A stretch of 64,000 bases of DNA, taken from the NCBI GenBank assembly GCA_947503575.1, contig CANNDZ010000001.1:558001-622000 (forward strand), read 5' to 3'. Shown here one piece after another: positions 9,522 through 17,879 of the stretch (the stretch's first letter is position 1; the number at the start of each line of letters is the position of its first letter). The notes under the pieces were generated by a model. The model was given only the letters and a program-made list of their open reading frames with translations. It did no database searches and had not been told where the DNA came from. The stretch is from an uncultured Kordiimonas sp. (GTDB lineage Bacteria > Pseudomonadota > Alphaproteobacteria > Sphingomonadales > Kordiimonadaceae). Made by a program: the position numbers and the translations under genes.

Positions 9522-11570
9522 CTAGTCTACCTGCGGCATCTGTGTAAAGTCAGCCCAACGGCTTCGACCGCCTTTGTTTTCCAGAATATTCTGAAGCGCG
9601 GCCACGGCTCTGCGCTCATATCGTTTGCCGGCATCGGCGTGTAAAATATCGACAGCTTTGTCAAATCCGAGGCTTTCGCGGTGCGCCCGCGCAGACACAA
9701 TGCCAACAAAGGCATTTGCAACGGACAGGACCCTGGCGCCTGGTTCAATGGCGTCACCCTCCAGCCCCTCAGGTTCTCCACTGCCATCCCAATGCTCGCG
9801 CATTTGTGCCAAAATTTCTGCAACAGATCCTTTGAAAGCAATATTTTTAATAAGAGCAGCGCCTTTGCTCATGCTGTCTCTCACCAACGCCAGCTCATCA
9901 TCAGTGAGGGGAGACTGCTTGGTAAGAATGTCAATCGGAACAAATATTTTGCCCAAATTCACCAACTGTCCGGCGATCCTCATGGCTTCCTGCTCATCCT
10001 CGTCCCACTGCATCTCTGCTGCAATCGCACAGGCGACATCTGCTACCCGCGAGGAATGATGTTTGCTCCAGGGGTCGCGGGCGTCGATAATTTGCGTAAG
10101 CGTTCCAACCAGTTGGCGAAAAAGAGCCTCTGACCGCTCGTTTGCCGCCACAAGGTCTGTGATGTCCTGCATGACCAAAAGTGCCTGCGCCGAGGTCTCG
10201 CTGCTGACGGTTAATGGTAGAATGTCCGTTTTGAAAACTCGGTCAGATGATGGTGTCGGTTTTAGTTCGCGTATGGTTCGGGATGCGCCGCCTGCTGCTG
10301 CTTTAACGGCGGTACGCAATTCATGCGCAGTTTCATTGTCAAATACAGTATCCAGTCGCCGGTTTTCCAGTTCGGCTGCATCCAAACCGGCAACAGCCCC
10401 CATCTGACGGTTAACAAGTCTGGCGGTCATGTCTTCATCAAGTGCGGCGATCGCTGTCGGCTGGCTGTCGCTGACCGAGCGTAAGAAAGTGCTCAGAGCT
10501 TCATTTTGCTGCGATAGTGTTGATTGCTGTTGATACGACTTTCGCAGGCGCTGTGAAACGCCGTGCCGCCATACCAGCACAAGCAGTACCATTACAGACA
10601 AAGCTGCCAGCATAAGTGTGATAATCATGCTGTTGCGGCGCTCGTTTATGGTCGCGAAAGCCTCCGCTGTTTCCATAGTGCGCACAAGCACCCAGGGAAC
10701 CGGCGCAGAAAGTTCACGCCCTGTTACCAGAACTTCCCGCCCATCATAATTTTGCATTTGCCCAAACCCGCCAGGCTGTCTGGCAGCAAAGGCGGCTGCA
10801 GGATCGCTGCGTGCCGCGCCCATCCTGCCGCCGTGGCGCAGCGGTGTAATCGCAGTAACAACATCGCCCTCACCAGCTTGCACAAGATATGTTTCTGCGG
10901 TTTCGCTGTCGTCACCGGGTTGATCCAGCGTTTGCAGAAAATCATTGTCTAGGGGTCTGGCGCCAACAATCCAGGCGGTGACGCTGCTTCCATCAGGTGT
11001 ACGTGCAATTGGGGACCCTATCAGAACCAGCGGCGTTTTGTCGTCAAGGGCAGGACCAAGACGTATGAAAGACCGGTCGGTTGTGGTTCTCAGCTCTGAC
11101 GGGCGTAGCATTGGCATGCCCGCTGAAGCCACAAGTGCCACACCGTCACTGTCCACAAGCGCAAGGCCTGCTCGGCTGGGTCGTTTCACATTCGCAGCAA
11201 CTGTATCAATGGCACGTTGTTCGTGAAATCCGCTCTCTTCTGCTTTGACGGACAGCAATGAAAATATGTACCCGCGTTGTGCTTCTGCTGTGTCAGGCTC
11301 GTTTTGAATGATGGTGGTTGCATAAAGCTGGACAGAAGCATCCTGAGCTAATTGTTCAACACTACCCAGATGCCGGTTTAGCCACTTCGATACCTCAGCT
11401 GCGCGACTATCCGAAATCAGCGCCATCCTGCTTTGCCAGGAAGCCAGTCCCTGCTGGGCCTCGGTGTCTGCAAACCGAAAGATTGCAAAGGCTGCCAGCG
11501 CCAAAATAGCAAAAAACCCTAGTGACGGGACAAGGAATGCGCGCTTGGGTTCACTTTGCGGTGACATCAA
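9522..11570 (-). CDS. Membrane sensor with PAS and degenerate HD-GYP domain
   Basis: 682 residues. A membrane segment (about 11-33), a periplasmic sensor region of about 280 residues of Cache-like size, a second membrane segment (315-334), a PAS domain (about 361-470) and an HD-GYP fold (about 480-665). The fold is recognisable (HHSSRVADVACAIAAEM, LGKIFVPIDIL, GARVLSVANAF) but the catalytic residues are changed: the HD pair is Val-Asn (QLVNLGK, 537-538), the HHE motif reads MREH, GYP reads GEP (598-600) and the later Asp of the fourth motif is Asn. It should not hydrolyse cyclic di-GMP and may act as a binding or signalling module instead. Divergent from the LapG-like gene. Confidence 0.8.
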   Translation of the reverse strand: MMSPQSEPKRAFLVPSLGFFAILALAAFAIFRFADTEAQQGLASWQSRMALISDSRAAEVSKWLNRHLGSVEQLAQDASVQLYATTIIQNEPDTAEAQRGYIFSLLSVKAEESGFHEQRAIDTVAANVKRPSRAGLALVDSDGVALVASAGMPMLRPSELRTTTDRSFIRLGPALDDKTPLVLIGSPIARTPDGSSVTAWIVGARPLDNDFLQTLDQPGDDSETAETYLVQAGEGDVVTAITPLRHGGRMGAARSDPAAAFAARQPGGFGQMQNYDGREVLVTGRELSAPVPWVLVRTMETAEAFATINERRNSMIITLMLAALSVMVLLVLVWRHGVSQRLRKSYQQQSTLSQQNEALSTFLRSVSDSQPTAIAALDEDMTARLVNRQMGAVAGLDAAELENRRLDTVFDNETAHELRTAVKAAAGGASRTIRELKPTPSSDRVFKTDILPLTVSSETSAQALLVMQDITDLVAANERSEALFRQLVGTLTQIIDARDPWSKHHSSRVADVACAIAAEMQWDEDEQEAMRIAGQLVNLGKIFVPIDILTKQSPLTDDELALVRDSMSKGAALIKNIAFKGSVAEILAQMREHWDGSGEPEGLEGDAIEPGARVLSVANAFVGIVSARAHRESLGFDKAVDILHADAGKRYERRAVAALQNILENKGGRSRWADFTQMPQVD

Positions 11571-11748
11571 AAGCTCCCTGATGGGCGGAAAGGAAAAACA
11601 CAGATACTGTAAAATATCTGCTAAACATTAACGCAATGTTAGGGCTGTCTTTAGAATTTGTCATTAAAGTTGCGGCAATACCTAAAAGCGCCAAGTCCTG
11701 TATGGTTTTGGCAGCATGTATAGATACGAATGGTTTAGTGAGCTGAGT

Positions 11749-12459
11749 ATGACCGCGCCTGCAAAAAGTGTTTTCAGATCATGCCTTCTGGCTGCAGCTT
11801 TGCTTTGCGGCAGTGTTGCGGTTGAGGCAAGCACAATCGGCTTGTTTGGTAGTCGCGAAATTCAGTCCACGAACATGAAATCGTTCGATAAGTGGACCGA
11901 TCTTTGGCGTCGTCATAATTTGAAACGCAGCGAGATAACTGCGCAAGTTGTCCAACCATCATCCGTTGAGCGTAATTGCCGGGGCCTTAACAGGGCGAAG
12001 TGCAGCCGAGAGGCCTGGGAAGAGTTCATTGAGGAACAGAAGACTGCTTTTCAGGAAAACGGCAGAGTTGATATTGATTTGTTGCAGTCTGTGAACCGGT
12101 ACATGAACCGGTCCCCCTACATTGTAGACCCCATAAACTGGGGCTTGCCCGATTATTGGGCGACGCCCGATGAATTTTTCCTGAAGGACGGTGACTGCGA
12201 AGACTATGCAATAAGCAAATTTATCACCTTGAAGCAATTGGGCGTGGACCCTTCAACAATGCGACTGGTGATCTTACAAGATGAAAACCTGCGCGCTGCG
12301 CATGCGGTGCTTGCTGTCGCCGTTGATGGTGTGTTCCATATTCTGGATAATCAGGTAGACCCGGTGCTACCCCATACGCAAATTTTGCACTATCGTCCCG
12401 TGTATTCCATCAATGAAGATGGTTGGTGGCTACATCAAGTGCGGCGGTTTGGCCGTTAA
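11749..12459 (+). CDS. LapG-like transglutaminase-type cysteine protease (peptidase C93), exported
   Basis: 236 residues from the ATG at 11749, which starts directly with a signal peptide (MTAPAKSVFRSCLLAAALLC); an ATG 33 bases upstream would add a polar tail and has no better ribosome site. The mature part shows the bacterial transglutaminase-like cysteine protease triad: Cys150 in DGDCEDYA, His185 in AAHAVLAV and Asp200 in HILDNQ. The characterised member, LapG of Pseudomonas, is periplasmic and cuts a large adhesin when the cyclic di-GMP receptor LapD releases it. No LapD or adhesin gene is in the window, though an EAL protein lies far away at 61954. Its stop codon overlaps that of regA on the other strand. 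Confidence 0.8.
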   Translation: MTAPAKSVFRSCLLAAALLCGSVAVEASTIGLFGSREIQSTNMKSFDKWTDLWRRHNLKRSEITAQVVQPSSVERNCRGLNRAKCSREAWEEFIEEQKTAFQENGRVDIDLLQSVNRYMNRSPYIVDPINWGLPDYWATPDEFFLKDGDCEDYAISKFITLKQLGVDPSTMRLVILQDENLRAAHAVLAVAVDGVFHILDNQVDPVLPHTQILHYRPVYSINEDGWWLHQVRRFGR

Positions 12460-13004
12460 ACCGGCGACCGTTTGGCCAGGATACGCTGCAGGGTGCGCCG
12501 GTGCATATTTAGACGCCGCGCGGTTTCGGATACGTTCCTGTCGCACAGTTCATAGACGCGCTGGATATGTTCCCACTTAACCCGGTCTGCAGACATTGGA
12601 TTTTCTGGTGGTTCCGGTTTTTCACCCCCTGTCGCAAGCAGGGCTTTTGCAATTTCATCAGGGTCGGCGGGCTTTGCAAGATAGTCAACCGCTCCTGCTT
12701 TGACCGCAGCTACCGCGCTTGCCAGGTTGCCGTATCCGGTCAAGATGACAATTTGAACATCATGGCGCAGGTGCCGTAGTGTTGGGACAAGGTCGAGACC
12801 ATTACCGTCCCCCAGCTTCATATCAAGGATCGCGTAGCGTGGCTTGTGATCAACGGCCATTAGTCCTGCTTCTTCGATGCTTTCTGCGGCCACTACCGTG
12901 AAACCTTTGCGCTCCATGCTTAGGGATAGCCGTTGCCTGAAAGCACGATCATCTTCCACGATAAGAAGCGGGTCTTTGGGATCGATTTTGATTGAGTCTG
13001 CCAT
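12456..13004 (-). CDS. regA: Redox response regulator RegA/PrrA/ActR
   Basis: 182 residues from the ATG at 13004 (an upstream ATG at 13037 would overlap regB). The receiver domain has the acidic pair in VEDDR, phosphoacceptor Asp61 in AILDMKLGDG, and the conserved Thr and Lys (ILTGYG, LAKPAD). The C-terminal Fis-type helix-turn-helix, RNVSETARRLNMHRRTLQRI, is nearly invariant in RegA/PrrA/ActR. The protein controls respiration, carbon or nitrogen metabolism in response to redox state in alphaproteobacteria. It follows regB by 19 bases on the same strand. Its stop codon overlaps that of the convergent LapG-like gene. Confidence 0.93.
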   Translation of the reverse strand: MADSIKIDPKDPLLIVEDDRAFRQRLSLSMERKGFTVVAAESIEEAGLMAVDHKPRYAILDMKLGDGNGLDLVPTLRHLRHDVQIVILTGYGNLASAVAAVKAGAVDYLAKPADPDEIAKALLATGGEKPEPPENPMSADRVKWEHIQRVYELCDRNVSETARRLNMHRRTLQRILAKRSPV

Positions 13005-13023
13005 GAGCTTATTTGCTTTCCTG

Positions 13024-14379
13024 CTAATTGGTGGCACTTGGCACGAGTGTTTTGCTTACCTGGGGCCATACAATGGATGTTCTCGCTCCGCCGCTTGGCG
13101 TTTTGCCAAAACTTAGCTTTGCGCCCACCCTTTCCAGAAGTGATTTCGCGATAAAAAGACCAAGGCCCAGGCCACCGTCGCGTCCTGCCTTTGGCCTTCT
13201 GGTAGTAACATAAGGCTCGCCCAAGTATCGGACGATCTGGGGGTCAAAGCCGGGTCCATCATCATCAATGGTTACACATAATGTGTCACCGTCAGCGCTC
13301 GCTGATACCACAACTTTTTGCCTCGCGTATCCAACAGCGTTTTCTACGATACTGCGAACAGAGTGGATGATCTCTGGCGCGCGGGATATGTCAAATTCGG
13401 CTGATGGATCAATATCAAAGTCCAGAGCAATCCCACGCTTTTCATGCGGTGCGGCTGCTTCATGAAGGACGGCGGCAACAGACATGGTGACAAAATGTTC
13501 GTCAGACCCTGCGGTATTTTGTTCGCGCAACTGTGACAGGATGTTTCGGCACCGCGTCACTTCGCTCAGGATAAGCTCCAGGTCTGCCCGTGTATGCTCG
13601 TCACCGTCCCAGCTTTGCAACAGTTCCTTTGCAGCCAGCATGATAGTGCCCATGGGAGTGCCCAGTTCGTGCGCGGCTGCGGCCGCTAGTGCACCAAGCG
13701 CCGCCAGTTTTTGTTCTTGCTCAAGCGCAAACTGTGTCGCGACCAATGCCCTTGCGCGCATGCGGCTTTCGCGGCCAACGCGTGCCATGTAAACCGCAAG
13801 AAACACAAGTGTAAAACAAAGGCTGATCCAGAGGGCCAGCATAAATAATGGGTCAACCGCTGGTGGTTCATCATGCCATGGCAGCGGATACGGTGTGAAG
13901 GCGATTGCTGTCACCAGCGCGATGGTCAGCGCAATCAAGCCGTATGTGTGACGCCGTGCGAGCATGGTTGCAGATACAGTTGTTGGCACCAGCATCAGCA
14001 CTGAAAAAGGGTTTGCCAGCCCGCCAGTGAAGAACAAGAGCGCTGCCAGGTGCATTAGGTCCACCGCCAGATGTGTGCTCGTTTGGCTGTCCCTTAGGCG
14101 CACATTCGTGTCCGACCGAACAGAAAACCACAGGTTCAAAAGCCCCAAACCAAGCACAAGCGGCCCTGTGATTGTGGCCTGTACATCAAAGCCAAGCACG
14201 AAAGCGACCAGCGCAAGAGCGAAAGACTGCCCAGCAAAGCCCATCCACCGAATGGTCACCAGCGTGCCAAGTCTGACACCCCCTTCACTGCTGAAGTCAG
14301 GGTAAATGTGGCGAAACGCATTGGTTTCTGTTGCAAATGACCTGCTGCTGTCGTTTTCTGTCCGGGTTGGTTCGGACAT
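13024..14379 (-). CDS. regB: Redox sensor histidine kinase RegB/PrrB/ActS
   Basis: 451 residues from the ATG at 14379. Six hydrophobic segments lie in the first 205 residues; one contains GGLANPF (119-125), the GGXXNPF quinone-binding heptad of RegB. The H-box is AAAAHELGTPMGTI with His237. Cys277 in TRCRNIL occupies the position I take to be the redox cysteine (Cys265 of Rhodobacter capsulatus). ATP-binding boxes follow (DDDGPGF, GGLGLGLFIAKSLLE). The kinase phosphorylates RegA under reducing conditions. It sits between the CobD-like gene (9 bases upstream) and regA (19 bases downstream), so these genes are probably co-transcribed. Confidence 0.93.
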   Translation of the reverse strand: MSEPTRTENDSSRSFATETNAFRHIYPDFSSEGGVRLGTLVTIRWMGFAGQSFALALVAFVLGFDVQATITGPLVLGLGLLNLWFSVRSDTNVRLRDSQTSTHLAVDLMHLAALLFFTGGLANPFSVLMLVPTTVSATMLARRHTYGLIALTIALVTAIAFTPYPLPWHDEPPAVDPLFMLALWISLCFTLVFLAVYMARVGRESRMRARALVATQFALEQEQKLAALGALAAAAAHELGTPMGTIMLAAKELLQSWDGDEHTRADLELILSEVTRCRNILSQLREQNTAGSDEHFVTMSVAAVLHEAAAPHEKRGIALDFDIDPSAEFDISRAPEIIHSVRSIVENAVGYARQKVVVSASADGDTLCVTIDDDGPGFDPQIVRYLGEPYVTTRRPKAGRDGGLGLGLFIAKSLLERVGAKLSFGKTPSGGARTSIVWPQVSKTLVPSATN

Positions 14380-14387
14380 TACATATA

Positions 14388-15215
14388 TCATCCCATTGCT
14401 GAGGTTATAACCAATAGTAGCAAAAAGCCCGAAGACATCGCAAACGCAAGCAGCGCGACAATTAGCGCACTCCTGCTTTTCGCAGCATCTATTTTTGCGC
14501 TGGCGTTTGGAGGTTCGATCCAGGTGTCTGGTGCGCTGCCTTGCGCCTTTAGCGAGATATTAAGACTGAACGCCAGGACAGCTGATGACCAATTTCTAAG
14601 AGGTAGGCGTGGTTTCAGGGCGGCACCCATTGCCTGCGGCCACAGGGTGGAAGGCCAAAACAACACCGCCAGTGTCATGAATAGCACTGCCAGTATTTCG
14701 CCAGGCCAGGCAAACAACCTGCGTAATTGGGAAAAAGGTTGCAGAAACGCTGAATTTGGATCGTCTGTCCGCATCAACTGGCTGCCGACCCATGCACTGT
14801 AAAATGGCAAAAACAGGAAAAAACCACCCGCGAGGAACAACACCATGGCCGGGACATAAAAGCCGGCGAACAGATCGCATGTTTCTTCAATCGCGCGTCG
14901 TCGTGTGCCGGGGTTGGCTTGGGCGGCTTGGTTTTGTGTGGTCTGCCAAAAGAATTTCAGTCGTAGCATCTTTGCCAGAAAAACGACTGCAACTGCTGAT
15001 GTCGCGGCATTGTTAAATACGACCATGTGCAGCAGGGCACCCGTGGCAAGAAGCACGGATAATAACACTGTTGCCGTAAATACGCCCCGCCAGTAATGCG
15101 CACGGCGACTGCGACCAGCTCGTTCTAGTTTGTTTTTGAAAAACCGAATACTGATGGGGACCAGAGCTTCAAAAAGCGGAATTACCCCCAACGCTTTGCG
15201 CCCGCCAAACGCCAT
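14388..15215 (-). CDS. CobD/CbiB-like membrane protein, diverged
   Basis: 275 residues from the first ATG. It has several membrane segments and follows the layout of CobD/CbiB (adenosylcobinamide-phosphate synthase), but the family motifs are largely lost: ESVAEN is reduced to IEETCD and the DSMVGY and ARLDDLLNYIPAR segments are only faintly echoed (SAWVGS; SQLRRLFAWPGEI). I therefore do not call it a functional CobD. The frame stays open upstream of this ATG and encodes another hydrophobic helix (TALLWLAAIALDMAFGG) that aligns with the usual CobD N-terminus, yet no ATG, GTG or TTG is found there. It ends 9 bases before regB. Confidence 0.5.
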   Translation of the reverse strand: MAFGGRKALGVIPLFEALVPISIRFFKNKLERAGRSRRAHYWRGVFTATVLLSVLLATGALLHMVVFNNAATSAVAVVFLAKMLRLKFFWQTTQNQAAQANPGTRRRAIEETCDLFAGFYVPAMVLFLAGGFFLFLPFYSAWVGSQLMRTDDPNSAFLQPFSQLRRLFAWPGEILAVLFMTLAVLFWPSTLWPQAMGAALKPRLPLRNWSSAVLAFSLNISLKAQGSAPDTWIEPPNASAKIDAAKSRSALIVALLAFAMSSGFLLLLVITSAMG

Positions 15216-15319
15216 GTCCAGAGCAATCGCAGCAAGCCAAAGCAGCGCTGTCGGCGCCGCATAATCTAGTGCGATCTGGAATATCTCTGTGATCTGACAG
15301 TTCCCTGGCGGGTGCGGCG

Positions 15320-15889
15320 TTAATAGGTTGCGCCGGCATCCTGTAGCAACCTCACAAAGCGGCGTGACCGGCTGATACGGGCATATTCAAGTGCAGTTTT
15401 GCCTGTCAGGTCCTGCACGTTGGGGTCTGCGCCGCCTTCCACCAAGGCTTGGGCAGCCTTGAACTTGCGCCCTCTCACGGCTTTCATAAGGGCCGTTTCC
15501 TGACCGATGTCTGCCCGGTTTGGATCTGCCCCGAAAGATAACAACAGATTGATCATGTTGGTGTCACCAACTACGGCCCTGTGCATCAGCGCTGTCATGC
15601 CACGCAGCCGATCCGACAGGTTTGGATTAGCATCATTTTCAAGCAGCAAATTCATCACCGCGAAATGCCCCTCTTTGGCGGCGATCACAATTGCAGGTGT
15701 GCCATCGGTGCCGCGCCGCCGGGTGTCTGGTGAAACGCCTTCTCGCAAATATTTTGTAACTTCGGCCTCATCGCCATCTTCCACTGCGTTCAGCATCTTA
15801 AACTGTGGGGTCGTTGCCGTCGCGGGCAGTGCTACTATCGCACATAAGACAAAGACGGGTACAAGAACCAAACGTTTGAACGCAATCAC
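15320..15889 (-). CDS. Exported ankyrin-repeat protein
   Basis: 189 residues from a GTG at 15889 that has GGAG eight bases upstream; the longer frame to the ATG at 15928 lacks a ribosome site. A signal peptide (cleavage near ATA-TTP) is followed by about four ankyrin repeats: DGTPAIVIAAKEGHFAVMNL, GMTALMHRAVVGDTNMINLL, ETALMKAVRGRKFKAAQAL and KTALEYARISRSRRFVRLL. Ankyrin repeats bind other proteins; the partner is unknown. It is upstream of the CobD-like and reg genes on the same strand and divergent from the SCO1 gene. Confidence 0.82.
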   Translation of the reverse strand: MIAFKRLVLVPVFVLCAIVALPATATTPQFKMLNAVEDGDEAEVTKYLREGVSPDTRRRGTDGTPAIVIAAKEGHFAVMNLLLENDANPNLSDRLRGMTALMHRAVVGDTNMINLLLSFGADPNRADIGQETALMKAVRGRKFKAAQALVEGGADPNVQDLTGKTALEYARISRSRRFVRLLQDAGATY

Positions 15890-16077
15890 TATGAATACTC
15901 CATTTACAATAATGGGAAAGTCGACCAAGCCGCAGGTTGGCGTGGTATTTCCCCAGTTCGCGTATTTTGTCGCACGGGTCGTGACATCGATTGATCATAT
16001 ATCTATAACGAGCTCGATATCACAAGGCTTATCCGGCAGATTTGGGCTGTCAGGGGGTTAAATTTCGGAGAAATGTG

Positions 16078-16677
16078 ATGAAAATGGTGCGATTGGGGCT
16101 TTGGGTGCTGGTTTTTCTGGTGGCAGCTCTTTTGATCGGTCGTTATTACCAGCAAGGTCAAAACGCACCCTTGACCAATGGCCCTGGCGGTCCCTTCGAG
16201 CTAACAGCGCATACTGGTGAAACCATCTCCAGCGATCAATTCCGCGGTCGGTATATGCTGATCTATTTTGGCTATAGTTTTTGCCCGGATGTTTGTCCCC
16301 TCGACCTGCAAAAACTGTCCGTTGCGTTGTATCAGCTGGAACAGCAGGGTTATGATACAACCCCCATTCAGCCGATTTTCATTACTATCGACCCTGAACG
16401 AGATACAGTAGAAGAATTGGCAACGTTTGTTCCTGATTTTCATCCGCGCCTTTTGGCGCTAACCGGTAGCCTGGATGATATCTCGGCGGTCGCTCAGGAT
16501 TATAAGGTTTATTTCGCCAAACGGGAGCAACCAGGCACAGATGATTACCTGATGGATCATTCTGCGCTGATTTTTGTAATGGATCCTGACGGCAATTACT
16601 TGCGGTTGTTTTCATCCCGTGACAAGCCAGCCGATATTGCCGAAAGCCTGGCTTTGGTGTTAGAAAAAGACGGCTAG
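16078..16677 (+). CDS. SCO1/SenC/PrrC family copper chaperone (thioredoxin-like)
   Basis: 199 residues from the ATG at 16078, with CGGAGAA upstream. An N-terminal membrane anchor (about 5-21) is followed by the SCO fold, with the copper-binding motif CPDVC (Cys69, Cys73) and His161 in MDHSAL. SCO proteins deliver copper to, or reduce the CuA site of, cytochrome c oxidase on the periplasmic face. In Rhodobacter the homologue senC/prrC lies between regB and regA; here it is about 1.7 kb from regB on the other strand, with two genes between, which supports the redox theme of this stretch. The next gene follows after 42 bases. Confidence 0.92.
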   Translation: MKMVRLGLWVLVFLVAALLIGRYYQQGQNAPLTNGPGGPFELTAHTGETISSDQFRGRYMLIYFGYSFCPDVCPLDLQKLSVALYQLEQQGYDTTPIQPIFITIDPERDTVEELATFVPDFHPRLLALTGSLDDISAVAQDYKVYFAKREQPGTDDYLMDHSALIFVMDPDGNYLRLFSSRDKPADIAESLALVLEKDG

Positions 16678-16719
16678 ACAGCCCGTGTGACCATAGGCCT
16701 TTTACTTTCAGGAATCACA

Positions 16720-17148
16720 ATGACTTTCTGGCGCGAAAAACCGCTCGATCAAATGAACCGCCAGGAATGGGAATCACTATGTGATGGCTGCGGTAAATGC
16801 TGCCTGCACAAGCTGGAAGATGAAGACACGGGCGACATTCATCACACCAATGTTGCCTGCCGGTTTTTGGATCATGACACGATTAAGTGCGGTAAATATC
16901 TGACCCGTCAACGATACGTTGGCAACTGCGTTGTGATGAGCGCAGACCTGCTGGATCAACTTCCATGGATGCCAAGCACTTGTGCTTATCGGCTGTTGTA
17001 TGAAGGCAAAGACCTACAAGAATGGCACCCGCTTGTCGCCGGGAACGCAAACGCCATTCACAAAGCAGGGCAGTCGGTTAAGGGTAGAATTATTGATGAA
17101 CGTGAAGCAGGTGATTTTGAAGATCATCTGGTGGATTGGCCCGCGTGA
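16720..17148 (+). CDS. UPF0260 (YcgN-like) cysteine-cluster protein
   Basis: 142 residues. The N-terminal cysteine cluster reads CDGCGKCCLHK, followed by further conserved cysteines (ACRFLD, KCGKYL, NCVVM, TCAYRLL), as in the YcgN/YkgJ group of putative zinc or iron-sulfur binding proteins. Function unknown. The ATG at 16720 fits the family start MTFWREKPL; a GTG at 16687 would only add a leader. The stop codon overlaps the GTG start of the next gene (GTGA). Confidence 0.88.
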   Translation: MTFWREKPLDQMNRQEWESLCDGCGKCCLHKLEDEDTGDIHHTNVACRFLDHDTIKCGKYLTRQRYVGNCVVMSADLLDQLPWMPSTCAYRLLYEGKDLQEWHPLVAGNANAIHKAGQSVKGRIIDEREAGDFEDHLVDWPA

Positions 17149-17879
17149 GCGCACTGTTGAAAACCGAGGAGCTGTGGGTTGATCTGGATGGTGAAACCAT
17201 TCCTGTATTACTAAAGCGCAATGCCCGTGCTCGAAAAATTATTCTGCGTGTTGATGCTGTAACAGGTGACGTAAAGTTGACAGCACCGCCCTATGTGCGC
17301 TTACCTGAACTGAGGCGATTTTTGAATGAAAACCGCCCCTGGATTTCCAATGAACGGACCAAAGTGCAGGCGACGCCTGTAGTGGGCGACGGCGAGATTT
17401 TGCCGTTTCGGGGAGCGGTGTATCAAATCGATTATACTGATTGCTCCCCACGTAAAGTTGCCATTTCTGGCGAGGTTTTAGAAGTTGGTGGCCCTGCAGA
17501 TCAGGCACCAAAACGGTTAGAGCGATGGCTAAAAGAGCAGGCGAAAAACCATTTAACCGAGGATGCGACGGCTTGCGCTGTTGGGCTGGGTGTCACATTT
17601 AACAAGGTTAGCATCGGTGATATGAAAACGCGATGGGGAAGCTGTTCCAGCAGCGGTACACTTCGCTTCAACTGGCGGCTGATATTGGCGCCAGAAGCGG
17701 TGCGCCGCTATGTGGCTGCACATGAAGTTGCGCACCTTTTGGAAATGAACCATTCTCCCAGGTTCTGGCAGCATGTTGAGCGGCTAATACCCGATTATTC
17801 AGGCTACAGAGCCTGGTTGCGCAAAAACGGTAACGACTTGATGCGCATTCGCTTCAGTCCCCTCCAAACAACCGGCTGA
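17145..17879 (+). CDS. YgjP-like M48-type metallopeptidase (WLM/DUF45)
   Basis: 244 residues from the GTG at 17145, which overlaps the preceding stop as GTGA and indicates translational coupling. The zinc-peptidase motif HEVAHLLEMNH is near residue 200, with the preceding TRWGSCSSSGTLRFNWRL segment that is typical of the DUF45/YgjP group. Members are predicted cytosolic zinc-dependent peptidases; substrates are unknown. The last 26 bases overlap the end of the PBP1A gene on the other strand. Confidence 0.87.
   Translation: MSALLKTEELWVDLDGETIPVLLKRNARARKIILRVDAVTGDVKLTAPPYVRLPELRRFLNENRPWISNERTKVQATPVVGDGEILPFRGAVYQIDYTDCSPRKVAISGEVLEVGGPADQAPKRLERWLKEQAKNHLTEDATACAVGLGVTFNKVSIGDMKTRWGSCSSSGTLRFNWRLILAPEAVRRYVAAHEVAHLLEMNHSPRFWQHVERLIPDYSGYRAWLRKNGNDLMRIRFSPLQTTG

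Noticed and set aside
11624-11644. CtrA-like TTAA-N7-TTAG between the HD-GYP-like and LapG-like genes
   Set aside because: One mismatch to the consensus and short; such sites occur by chance in AT-rich promoters.
14388-15215. Calling the membrane protein upstream of regB a functional CobD (cobalamin synthesis)
   Set aside because: The conserved CobD motifs are mostly missing and no other cobalamin gene is nearby.
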